From positions 1 to 9,279 of the forward strand of contig DNPO01000409.1 of the NCBI GenBank assembly GCA_003501375.1: a stretch of 9,279 nucleotides of DNA, written 5' to 3'. The position numbers and the translations under genes were made by a program. This document shows positions 1 through 6,352 of the stretch, in pieces. Position 1 is the stretch's first letter. Each line of letters opens with the position of its first letter. The notes below the pieces were generated by a model, which was given only the letters and a program-made list of their open reading frames with translations, was not told the DNA's origin and searched no databases. This DNA comes from Candidatus Sumerlaeota bacterium. GTDB taxonomy: Bacteria > Sumerlaeota > Sumerlaeia > UBA8349.

Positions 1-40
1 ACTATCAACGTGAAACACAGTAAATCAAAACCTAAAGATC

Positions 41-133
41 ATCCACAGATTACACAGATTTTCACAAATTTTAAAATGGGGCTCCAGCGAGTTTTTTGGG
101 GGGTAATTTGTCTAATCTGAGAAATCTGTGGAT
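41..133. repeat. Imperfect inverted repeat (element A) with CAC-spaced units
   Basis: The left arm (41-70) and the reverse complement of the right arm (105-133) match at most positions over about 29 bases, sharing ATCCACAGATT, CAGATT and ACAAATT blocks, and enclose a loop of 34 bases that is rich in G and T. Within the left arm the unit CACAGATT starts at 44 and 53 and a variant CACAAATT at 63, so the arm is itself a tandem repeat with a 9-10 bp step. The element lies just past the stop codon of the minus-strand gene ending at 148. It could fold in the mRNA and act as a 3' end or stabilising structure, but there is no GC-rich stem directly followed by a T run, so a classical terminator is not supported. 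Positions 1-40 show nothing recognisable. Confidence 0.8.
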
Positions 134-147
134 CACTCTTTTTGTTT

Positions 148-1644
148 TTATCCCAGCACCGTCTCGACGAGGAAATGGAACAGATCGCCCAGCGGGCCGG
201 GGTGTTGCTCGGCTACTTCAATGGCGTGTGTCTTGAGTTTTTGGGCCAGTGCGTTTGCGCGTTCCATCACGCCATAGCGGGCGTAAATCGCGTCGATTTC
301 TTCCGGGCTGCCGGGGCGTAATAAAATTTCTTTATCCGCTACGGAGGCACGTTCGAGCGCGAGCGCAAGAAGAACGGTGGGGTGAACGCGCTGCGAATCG
401 ACGCGGTAGCCGTCGATGTCATTCTTGAGTTGGAACGCGGTGCCGAGGTGTCGTGAGAAGACTTTCACCGCGTCTGCGTGGGGTACATAGGCTCCAGCCA
501 GCGTCAGGGCGCTGGCCAATGATACTTCGAACGCTGCTGATGTTTTCAGGTTGCAACAACGCAGCACATTGGCGAGTTCGAGCGGCACTGAGCGATCTTT
601 GCGCCAGAAAAGTTCCATGCCCTGGCCCTGCGTGAGTTTCATCTGTGTCACGCTAAAAAGGGGCAAAAGATCGGCATCTGCACTGGCAACGAGCCGATAA
701 CCAAGGCCAATCAGATAATCACCAATGTTGATCGCAACGGGAACGCCATGCGTGCGATGCAGAGGCAATTCGCCGTAGCGGTCATCCTCATCGTCCTCAA
801 TATCGTCATGCACCAGCGACGCTTTGTGGAAGGCTTCTACCGCAAGGGCTAGGCGTTGAGCGGTTCCTGACATTTCGGCATCGGGACAAAATGCACGCCA
901 AGCGGCCAGGGTAAAGAAAGGGCGCAGGCGTTTGCCCGAACCGCGCAACCATTCTAACGATAGTTGTGTGGTGGGATCGGACTCGTTTGGTAATAACCCG
1001 CTCAACATGGCATCAAGGAGGTCGGTGTCGAAGAGTGAATGCGCCATGCGTAGAAGCGGCAGGTAAGTTTGCGTGCGATGGGCAACGGCGGCTCCTTCGC
1101 TTTCGATCAGCCAGTTTGCCAGGCGCATGTCCACGCGGGTGGCAACGCATCCGGCTTCGCTGAGCGGGATGGCAATAGAAGGTGTTCCGAGTGCGCTTAC
1201 TTTGGAAAAAATCTTTTCGAGGGAGTCGAGACAACCGATGCCCAGGATGGCGTTTACGTTTTCGTGGGCCAGCAGTTGCACTACTTCCGGGCTGCCCTCG
1301 GCCACACAAATTTTATAGCCTAATCGCTCGCCTGTAGCGCGAATTTCAGGCAGGTTTACCAGGCAGCGCGGCAGAAGGAGGAGGCGTTGCGAACGGGGCA
1401 CGGCCAGGAATTGATCGAGCCAGAACGCGTTATTGGCCATGACCATTGCATGGCCGAGAAAGCGTTCGTCCTGCTGGACAGCGCGTAAAATATTGCGCGC
1501 TATTTCTTCGAGTTCGGCTTGCCGCAGGGCGCGGGTGCGCGAAATTTCGTGGAGCGCGGTGAGGGCTTCGGCCCAGACGAGTTCACGGATATCTTCGGTG
1601 GGGGGAACTTCGTGGAGGGATGTTTGTCCGGAGTGGAGTTCCAT
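148..1644 (-). CDS. DUF116-like domain fused to trans-isoprenyl diphosphate synthase
   Basis: This 498-residue cytosolic protein has two parts. Residues 85-175 resemble DUF116: LLLLPRCLVN at 88-97, then GSPEVVQLL, AILGIGCLDSL and IPLSEAGCVATRVD, with cysteines C94, C138 and C166. The Cys-rich cluster common after the first motif in DUF116 proteins is not visible. Residues 205-498 are a polyprenyl synthetase, which condenses allylic diphosphates with isopentenyl diphosphate. It has GSGKRLRP (235-242), a first aspartate motif DDIED (280-284), HRTHGVPVAINIGDYL (296-311) and the KT pair (367-368). The second aspartate motif reads NDIDG (408-412) instead of DDxxD, so two of its three acids are changed, though an extra Asp sits at 411. 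About 300 residues is the normal length of the synthase alone. The ATG at 1644 directly follows the TAG of the upstream nucleotidyltransferase, so the two are probably co-transcribed and translationally coupled. The chain length of the product cannot be read from sequence, and the altered motif leaves activity uncertain. Confidence 0.88.
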   Translation of the reverse strand: MELHSGQTSLHEVPPTEDIRELVWAEALTALHEISRTRALRQAELEEIARNILRAVQQDERFLGHAMVMANNAFWLDQFLAVPRSQRLLLLPRCLVNLPEIRATGERLGYKICVAEGSPEVVQLLAHENVNAILGIGCLDSLEKIFSKVSALGTPSIAIPLSEAGCVATRVDMRLANWLIESEGAAVAHRTQTYLPLLRMAHSLFDTDLLDAMLSGLLPNESDPTTQLSLEWLRGSGKRLRPFFTLAAWRAFCPDAEMSGTAQRLALAVEAFHKASLVHDDIEDDEDDRYGELPLHRTHGVPVAINIGDYLIGLGYRLVASADADLLPLFSVTQMKLTQGQGMELFWRKDRSVPLELANVLRCCNLKTSAAFEVSLASALTLAGAYVPHADAVKVFSRHLGTAFQLKNDIDGYRVDSQRVHPTVLLALALERASVADKEILLRPGSPEEIDAIYARYGVMERANALAQKLKTHAIEVAEQHPGPLGDLFHFLVETVLG

Positions 1645-2454
1645 CTATGCGGGGGATACCTTTTCTGTAAATCTGGCGCTGCTGTTCAAGTAATTGATGG
1701 AACTCTCTTCCGCTTCGGTGCGTAGAATCAACTCGGGAGTCTTGTGATGACTTCTGAGTTGTTTGTATAGTGCGATGGCGTTATTTAATGCTATGATGCA
1801 TTCTCCTGCGTCATGATCTGCCAAGGTGCTTTTGAACGCGAACAGTGTTTCTGGAATGTCGCGCTCGACGCATCGCATGCCGCGCGGGAGGCAACCATTT
1901 TTCATCAAACTAAGCGGGCCAAGAACCGTCGTTCTGAGAAAGGACAAAGTTTCAATCGCCTCAAATACTTCGCCACGTCCAATCTTAGTTGCGGCATAAT
2001 GCACCCATACCCAGAATCGATCTTCAATCCATTGTAAGTCGGGCATTGGGTAAGCCGCTGTCGTTTGGTCCACTATTGATGACAGCGCATTGTCCCTTTC
2101 CCAAAGAATCACGGGGTTTTCCACGCGATGGGAAAAATCGGGCAAGGCAACAAACTTCAAATCAACATGCAGGAGGGGAGTCCCATATAGACAAATGAGC
2201 AAACGTGGTTCACCTACGTGTTCTCCTGTGAACCCGGATAGGAGATTTCCTAATTTTCCAGCGATACACAACCGCTCTTCTGAAACTTCGTGCTCAGAAC
2301 AAGTCTCCACCACGATTACCAAATCAATGTCGGAAAATTCATCCATCGCATCGGTAATCCACGACCCACCCGCAGCGATCCCCACGATTCTTGAATCGTT
2401 TTTGAGAACGTCGATTGCTCTGTTCACAAAATCACTGTGGGACGAGGGGATCAC
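1645..2454 (-). CDS. Nucleotidyltransferase-fold protein, substrate unknown
   Basis: The predicted product has 269 residues from a GTG start. Residues 27-50 carry the polymerase-beta-like nucleotidyltransferase signature: GGS at 29-31 followed by FSDIDLVIVV, with metal-binding D42 and D44. A third acidic residue, D98, lies in LHVDLKFV. The C-terminal half (about 140-235) is helical and rich in aromatic residues, as in small aminoglycoside-type nucleotidyltransferases, where it binds the acceptor substrate. No acceptor can be named, and an antibiotic-resistance role is not shown. The reading frame stays open upstream to 2997, but that extension runs through a repeat and across the start of dinB on the other strand and has no family resemblance. 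The GTG at 2454 has GGAG eight bases upstream and begins just before the conserved fold. The stop codon abuts the ATG of the prenyl synthase gene, giving a two-gene operon. Confidence 0.8.
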   Translation of the reverse strand: MIPSSHSDFVNRAIDVLKNDSRIVGIAAGGSWITDAMDEFSDIDLVIVVETCSEHEVSEERLCIAGKLGNLLSGFTGEHVGEPRLLICLYGTPLLHVDLKFVALPDFSHRVENPVILWERDNALSSIVDQTTAAYPMPDLQWIEDRFWVWVHYAATKIGRGEVFEAIETLSFLRTTVLGPLSLMKNGCLPRGMRCVERDIPETLFAFKSTLADHDAGECIIALNNAIALYKQLRSHHKTPELILRTEAEESSINYLNSSARFTEKVSPA

Positions 2455-2466
2455 GGGGTTTACTCC
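2452..2466 (-). promoter_or_regulatory. Ribosome binding site and GTG start of nucleotidyltransferase
   Basis: Reading the minus strand, GGAG (2466-2463) is followed by eight bases and then GTG (2454-2452). No in-frame ATG lies between here and the conserved GGS motif, and the next in-frame ATG upstream lies within the repeat-laden leader region. This spacing decides the start in favour of the short form. Confidence 0.65.
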
Positions 2467-2503
2467 ATAAAAAATGGTACTGCGCACTGCCTTTGGGAAC
2501 AGC

Positions 2504-2533
2504 ACGACAGCGTCGACGATTATGGCGTATAAT
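2504..2533 (+). promoter_or_regulatory. Candidate sigma-70-type promoter in divergent gap, towards dinB
   Basis: A perfect TATAAT occurs at 2528-2533, with ACGACA (4 of 6 matches to TTGACA) 18 bases upstream at 2504-2509. Transcription from here would give dinB a leader of about 220 bases that includes the hairpin at 2651-2669 and the repeat at 2702-2728. The -10 box is half of an inverted repeat (ATTAT at 2519-2523, ATAAT at 2529-2533), so a CATAAT box also faces the nucleotidyltransferase on the other strand, though its -35 (TGGTAT) is poor. No LexA-type SOS box was recognised in the gap. Apart from these sites and the two repeats listed separately, 2455-2757 shows nothing convincing. Confidence 0.4.
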
Positions 2534-2650
2534 GTCGAGAAATACCAGTGATTTACGAAGCAATGCCATTCTTGTCCAAAATAAATTTTGAGGATCGCAT
2601 CCTGTCGGAAAACGGAAATGGCAAGAACGGGGCGTTGCCTAAAAACCCCT

Positions 2651-2669
2651 TGCAACCCCCTGGGTTGCA
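2651..2669. repeat. Short perfect palindrome (8-bp stem, 3-base loop)
   Basis: TGCAACCC at 2651-2658 is the exact reverse complement of GGGTTGCA at 2662-2669, with CCT between. It lies in the divergent gap, 89 bases upstream of the dinB start, and would form a stable hairpin in the dinB leader RNA. There is no T run after it on either strand, so it is unlikely to be an intrinsic terminator. It could be part of the same dispersed element as the CTTCGTG repeat 33 bases downstream. Confidence 0.6.
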
Positions 2670-2701
2670 CCCAAATGTAGACTTTCCTGTTCTTCTTCTT
2701 T

Positions 2702-2728
2702 TTCTTCGTGTCCTTCGTGCCTTCGTGG
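2702..2728 (-). repeat. CTTCGTG tandem repeat (element B)
   Basis: CTTCGTG occurs three times, at 2704-2710, 2713-2719 and 2721-2727, preceded by a pyrimidine run. On the minus strand it reads CCAC-GAAGG-CAC-GAAGGA-CAC-GAAG, the same layout as element D at 9245-9268 and the left arm of element A. It lies in the gap ahead of dinB and ends about 14 bases before its ribosome binding site. No inverted partner was found nearby. Both strands are accidentally open here, which produces false upstream extensions of both flanking genes. Confidence 0.75.
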
Positions 2729-2757
2729 TAAAAAGATGTTCGGAGGACGTTGTTTGG

Positions 2758-3819
2758 ATGAGTCACCGCATTTTGCATCTCGATATGGACGCCTTTTTTG
2801 CGTCGGTGGAAGTTCTGGATCACCCGGAACTCAAGGGGAAACCCGTTGTTGTTGGTGGCAAAGGTCCCCGTAGCGTAGTCGCTGCCGCGTCGTATGAAGT
2901 CCGCAAATTTGGCGTACGCTCCGCCATGCCTATGTGCCGCGCCTTGGAACGCTGCCCGCATGTTGTGGTGGTACAACCGCACTTTGATCGCTACCACGAA
3001 GTTTCGGAAAATGTGTTCGAACTACTGCGCAAAGTAACGCCACTGGTGGAGCAGACGTCAATTGACGAGGGGTATCTCGACATCAGCGAGGTGGTGCAAA
3101 CCGATGAGGATGCGCGGGGGCTGGGTGCGCGACTCAAAACGCAGGTGTGGGAACATTGTAAATTGAAGTGTTCGGTGGGCATTGCGCCGTGCAAATTTGC
3201 GGCAAAAATTGCATCTGATTTAAAAAAGCCCGATGCGCTGGTGGTAGTGCGCGATGAAGAGTTGGATACGTTTTTGCTACCGTTAGACGTGGGACGCATC
3301 CCAGGCGTGGGCAAGGAAGGTTTGAAAAAACTTAATCAGTCCGGCATCAAAACAATTGCCGACCTGCGCCGGGAAAGTCGCTCAACGCTTACCGCATGGT
3401 TTGGGCGATGGGGAGAACGACTGCACGATTTTGCACGGGGGATTGATCCACGCCAGGTGGTGACGGAGCACGAGCGCAAGTCGCTGGGCACGGAGCGGAC
3501 GTTTGATACGGATGTACGCGACGTGGAGTTGCTGCGGGAATATCTGGGAAAGCACGCGGTGCGGTTGGCGCGTGAACTGGATGAACGGGCGCTCTGCGCT
3601 GCAACGGTAACGGTTAAGGTGCGGTACGCAAATTTCGATTTGATCACGCGACGGCGGACATTCCAGCGTTGTTTGTTTGAGGCAGCGGAAATCGCATCCG
3701 CCGCCTGCGATCTGTTGGAGTTCACCGAGGCGCACCAGCGAGCGGTGCGCTTAGTGGGCGTGTCGTTGTCGGGCCTGCGCGGGCGGAATATGGAACAGGA
3801 ATTGCCGTTAGTTTTTTAG
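2758..3819 (+). CDS. dinB: DNA polymerase IV (Y-family translesion polymerase)
   Basis: The 353-residue product is the usual length of Pol IV, which copies past damaged bases with low fidelity and no proofreading. The palm starts with ILHLDMDAFFASVE, giving catalytic D9 and steric-gate F14. The second catalytic pair D103-E104 lies in SIDEGYLDIS, with Gly in place of the more common Ala. The fingers region has ASYEVRKFGVRSAMP (44-58). A helix-hairpin-helix follows at about 182-203 (IPGVGKEGLKKLNQSGI). The little-finger domain (about 237-345) includes KSLGTERTF and VTVKVRYANFDLITRR. The C-terminus QELPLVF resembles a sliding-clamp-binding peptide. The ATG at 2758 is chosen because the conserved palm begins four residues later and GGAGG lies at 2742-2746. 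The frame is open back to 2548, but that extension translates repeat sequence. The gene stands alone, diverging from the minus-strand operon. Confidence 0.96.
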   Translation: MSHRILHLDMDAFFASVEVLDHPELKGKPVVVGGKGPRSVVAAASYEVRKFGVRSAMPMCRALERCPHVVVVQPHFDRYHEVSENVFELLRKVTPLVEQTSIDEGYLDISEVVQTDEDARGLGARLKTQVWEHCKLKCSVGIAPCKFAAKIASDLKKPDALVVVRDEELDTFLLPLDVGRIPGVGKEGLKKLNQSGIKTIADLRRESRSTLTAWFGRWGERLHDFARGIDPRQVVTEHERKSLGTERTFDTDVRDVELLREYLGKHAVRLARELDERALCAATVTVKVRYANFDLITRRRTFQRCLFEAAEIASAACDLLEFTEAHQRAVRLVGVSLSGLRGRNMEQELPLVF

Positions 3820-3845
3820 GTTCTTCTCCCATTTAGTTGATGTGC

Positions 3846-3974
3846 TCAGGGGGCAAATGCCTGGTAGACCTTCAGTTGAAAGTAGCGCAGGTCATGAAAT
3901 CCATAGGCTTTGCGCTTGATCACCTTGATTTTGTTGTTGACCCCTTCCAGCAGCAGAAGCAAGATGCCCCCAGT
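3846..3974 (-). pseudogene. Remnant of ISL3-family transposase, C-terminal end
   Basis: On the minus strand this region encodes LEGVNNKIKVIKRKAYGFH followed by DLRYFQLKVYQAF and a stop. This matches the highly typical C-terminal signature of ISL3-family DDE transposases (EG-NNKIK--KR-AYGF-D--YF-LK). The open frame continues upstream only to 4043 without recognisable homology, so the N-terminal zinc finger, helix-turn-helix and most of the catalytic domain are gone. Just before EGVNNK the spacing seen in intact homologues is missing, and a neighbouring frame reads IAKHWGHLA, which suggests a small deletion or frameshift as well. No terminal inverted repeats or target duplication were seen. The fragment sits between dinB and the exported-protein operon and marks an old insertion. 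It cannot be a functional transposase. Confidence 0.8.
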
Positions 3975-3998
3975 GTTTTGCAATGGCCTCTGATTTTC

Positions 3999-4028
3999 TT
4001 GATTTTTCCGTGGGTCTACAGGTATGCT
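3999..4028 (+). promoter_or_regulatory. Possible promoter for the exported-protein/GerMN/nadD operon
   Basis: TTGATT (3999-4004) and TATGCT (4023-4028) are separated by 18 bases, each matching four of six consensus positions, and lie 53 bases before the ATG at 4082. The site lies immediately outside the transposase remnant. The match is modest and could be chance. Confidence 0.25.
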
Positions 4029-4081
4029 CAAAAGGGCTGGCAAAGAGACACAGCCACAAAACTTTGTCCCGAAGGTAGACT

Positions 4082-5716
4082 ATGTTCCTAACGCGAACAT
4101 CTTTTAAAAACATTCCGCTTCTTTTCTTGCTGCTGATAACCTGTGTTGTCGCGGCATTTCTGCCACCGACCACTCTAGCCCAAAATACCAAGCCAGCCGA
4201 CTTGTGGGTTACGAAAACTACGGATAAAGACGCCGTGGCTTTTCACCCGCAACGCTTTCCCAACGGTTATTATCTTCCGAGGAGCGAGGCGGATCGGCTG
4301 TTAAATATGTTAGACCCTTTTGCCTCTCCCCTCTGGAATAGGATCAGCGGGGAATACCAGGCAACGGTTTCCAAACAAGATATTCGTCTGTATCAAAAAC
4401 AAAACACCATTCAATTTGGCAAAGATACCCTGACGACAGCACGCCCCCTTCTGGTGGATCAAGCCGGCGTGGTTTATCTCCCTCTTTGTTCCGTTTACGC
4501 TATTTTGGGGCGCTTCCCGGCTGTAAAAGCCAACTTCGAAATAGATTTTCCGACAGAAATCCCCGCTCGTGCCGCTGTTGCAACACCGCGCCCGGCTCTC
4601 ACTCCAGCCGTGACCGCACCCGCTGTCGCCACCCCCACTCCATCGTCAGATGCGTTGTTGCCACCTGATTTGCCCGTGGCAACCCAACCAACACCGACTT
4701 CTGCAGTTACGCCTTTCCCTACCGCCACTCCTCTTATTCCAACGCCAACTCCAGTGGTTACCCCCCTCGCAACACCTGCCTCTACTCCTATTGTGATTAC
4801 GGCTACCCCAACGCCGAATATCACTCCGCCGCCCATTCTTCCGACCCAATCGGAGGAAACCAAAGCGGCAAACATCAATGTTTTGTTGGAAGATGCAAAA
4901 AAGGGATCGAACAACGCCAACATTACCAAGTCCCAACTACAGAACAATCTGAGTTCTGCAGCCCAATATTTACAGGCGCGCCACACCATTGTGATTGACA
5001 CGGAAGCATTACCCGTTACTTACGATGCACTCAAAGCACCGGATTTGCTCTCAACCAAAAAAAATGGATCGCAGAAGACGGATGACACGCTGCCGTTGAA
5101 TCCCCGTACCGGTGCGGATACGAACTTGCCCGCCGATCTTACTTTCAAAATTGCGCAACGTTGTCAGGAAATTCTCGCATCGAATGACTCGATACAAATC
5201 GTTTTGACCCGTGGGCAATCCGATGAGTCCACTACCCCTGCGCAGCGATTGGAGCGTATCAAACAAGCGCAGGCCAAAGCGCTTGTTTGTTTGCGCATTG
5301 ATCAGTCGCCCCATGCCTCACTCTCCGGCTACCGCATTTTCACCGTACACACGGCTGTCGATCCGCAAGGCTTGACTTATGCAAGTCGTTCTGGTTCCCC
5401 CGACTCCTTTCCCAGCGAAGCACAGTATGTGCCGTTCCAAAACATGAGTCTGGCATTGGCGCGTTTGGTAGATGCGGAACTGACACGGGGTGGTTTCCCG
5501 GCTGCAAAGGACAAGTTTAAAATAGCTCCTCTGTTCTACCCGAAGCGCGCGTGTATGCCGTCCATAACGCTTTCGCTCGGTTACAGTACCAGTTCCGACG
5601 ACCTGAGCCGTTTGCAAGATACGAAATTTGTACAAGAGTCCGCCGCCAGCCTGGCCCAGAGTTTGATCAATTTTGACCGCTGGTTGAAGGAAAACGGCTG
5701 GGAGGCACGTTCATGA
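4082..5716 (+). CDS. Exported protein: stalk-like domain, Pro/Thr linker, degenerate amidase_3 domain
   Basis: The 544-residue product starts with a signal peptide: basic MFLTRTSFKN, a hydrophobic stretch at 11-27 and a likely cleavage after TLA at 33. Residues 40-158 end in ARPLLVDQAGVVYLPLCSVYAILG, which resembles the copper amine oxidase N-terminal-like stalk domain. Residues 160-256 are a disordered Pro/Thr/Ala linker. Residues 300-533 follow the fold order of amidase_3 (N-acetylmuramoyl-L-alanine amidase): TIVID strand, IQIVLTRGQSDES, QRLERIKQAQAKALVCL, SLALARLVDAEL, then MPSITLSLGYSTSS and a closing SLAQSLINF helix. However, DPGHGG is absent, the Glu ligand is not found, the SIH histidine aligns with R405, and the catalytic Glu of VE-GF-SN aligns with S498. 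It is therefore probably a non-catalytic, perhaps peptidoglycan-binding, envelope protein. GAAGG six bases upstream supports the ATG. It overlaps the GerMN gene by 4 bp. Confidence 0.8.
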   Translation: MFLTRTSFKNIPLLFLLLITCVVAAFLPPTTLAQNTKPADLWVTKTTDKDAVAFHPQRFPNGYYLPRSEADRLLNMLDPFASPLWNRISGEYQATVSKQDIRLYQKQNTIQFGKDTLTTARPLLVDQAGVVYLPLCSVYAILGRFPAVKANFEIDFPTEIPARAAVATPRPALTPAVTAPAVATPTPSSDALLPPDLPVATQPTPTSAVTPFPTATPLIPTPTPVVTPLATPASTPIVITATPTPNITPPPILPTQSEETKAANINVLLEDAKKGSNNANITKSQLQNNLSSAAQYLQARHTIVIDTEALPVTYDALKAPDLLSTKKNGSQKTDDTLPLNPRTGADTNLPADLTFKIAQRCQEILASNDSIQIVLTRGQSDESTTPAQRLERIKQAQAKALVCLRIDQSPHASLSGYRIFTVHTAVDPQGLTYASRSGSPDSFPSEAQYVPFQNMSLALARLVDAELTRGGFPAAKDKFKIAPLFYPKRACMPSITLSLGYSTSSDDLSRLQDTKFVQESAASLAQSLINFDRWLKENGWEARS

Positions 5717-6345
5717 ATCGCCGAGGAAGCACCACATTCACTCTCGTACTCTTCGTGGCAAGCGCAGCCATTTTTGTAGGTATCATGCTATTGTTGGGCT
5801 GGTGGATTATGCCACCTTCCTCCCGACAGGAAAATACTGCCAGCACCGTATTGCTTGCCGAACCAGCCACATCGCTTGGGGCGCAGGCCAAGAAGCCGCA
5901 GCAAACCAAGTCAGCAAATCCTGTGCAAAAAAACAAAGTCCGCATTTACTTCACCCCAGATGGTATCAAACTTCAGGCACAGGAAATGGACCCGCCGACG
6001 ATGGAACCGTATCGTCGTTTGCATTGGGTGCTGGATGAACTTTTGCGCGGACCACAGGGCGGTTCGCTCCAATCGCCGCTTCCGAAAAATGTCAAACTGA
6101 GAGCCGCCTATCTCATGCAGAACACGGCGGTGGTAGACCTCAGCGACGAGATGTATTCCGAACGTTTGGGCGGGACAATGACTGAATGCCTCTGCATTGC
6201 CGCCATCGTTAACACCGTGGTGGACAACGTGGATGGCGTTCGCAACGTCCGCCTGATGATCAACGGGCAGGCAGCACAAACCCTCTGGGGCGATGTGGAC
6301 ATCTCGACTCCGCTCGCCAGCGATCCTTCGTTAGTCGTGGAGTAA
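5713..6345 (+). CDS. Membrane-anchored GerMN-domain protein
   Basis: The 210-residue product has a basic N-terminus and one hydrophobic segment at about 9-33, predicting an inner-membrane anchor with the rest outside the cytoplasm. A polar low-complexity linker (34-73) leads to a GerMN (sporulation/spore germination) domain at about 75-192: WVLDELLRGP, SPLPKNVKLRAAYL, AVVDLSDEM, GGTMTECLCIAAIVNTVVDN and VRNVRLMINGQ. GerMN domains occur in the spore germination protein GerM and the lipoprotein LpqB, and often accompany cell-wall amidases; their ligand is not settled. No other sporulation gene is present, so the name should not imply spores. Its ATG overlaps the TGA of the upstream gene (ATGA), with GGGAGG seven bases before it, so translation of the two is coupled. 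nadD follows after 7 bp. Confidence 0.88.
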   Translation: MNRRGSTTFTLVLFVASAAIFVGIMLLLGWWIMPPSSRQENTASTVLLAEPATSLGAQAKKPQQTKSANPVQKNKVRIYFTPDGIKLQAQEMDPPTMEPYRRLHWVLDELLRGPQGGSLQSPLPKNVKLRAAYLMQNTAVVDLSDEMYSERLGGTMTECLCIAAIVNTVVDNVDGVRNVRLMINGQAAQTLWGDVDISTPLASDPSLVVE

Positions 6346-6352
6346 GCGCCCC

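Noticed and set aside
2548..2757. Upstream extension of Pol IV by 70 residues from ATG 2548
   Set aside because: The extra residues derive from the hairpin and repeat region, Pol IV begins at the palm motif, and 353 residues is the family length.
2455..2997. Upstream extension of the nucleotidyltransferase reading frame to an ATG at 2997 (450 residues in all)
   Set aside because: It would overlap the start of dinB by about 240 bases, translates the CTTCGTG repeat and shows no family similarity; a GTG with a good ribosome binding site at 2454 fits the conserved fold.
3847..3863. Small hairpin after dinB (GGCA-AA-TGCC) as a terminator
   Set aside because: The stem is only four or five pairs, has no T run, and lies within the transposase remnant.
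4495..5001. Minus-strand open frame of 168 Gly/Val-rich codons opposite the Pro/Thr linker
   Set aside because: It is the reverse of a low-complexity Pro/Thr/Ala coding stretch; no start signal or homology.
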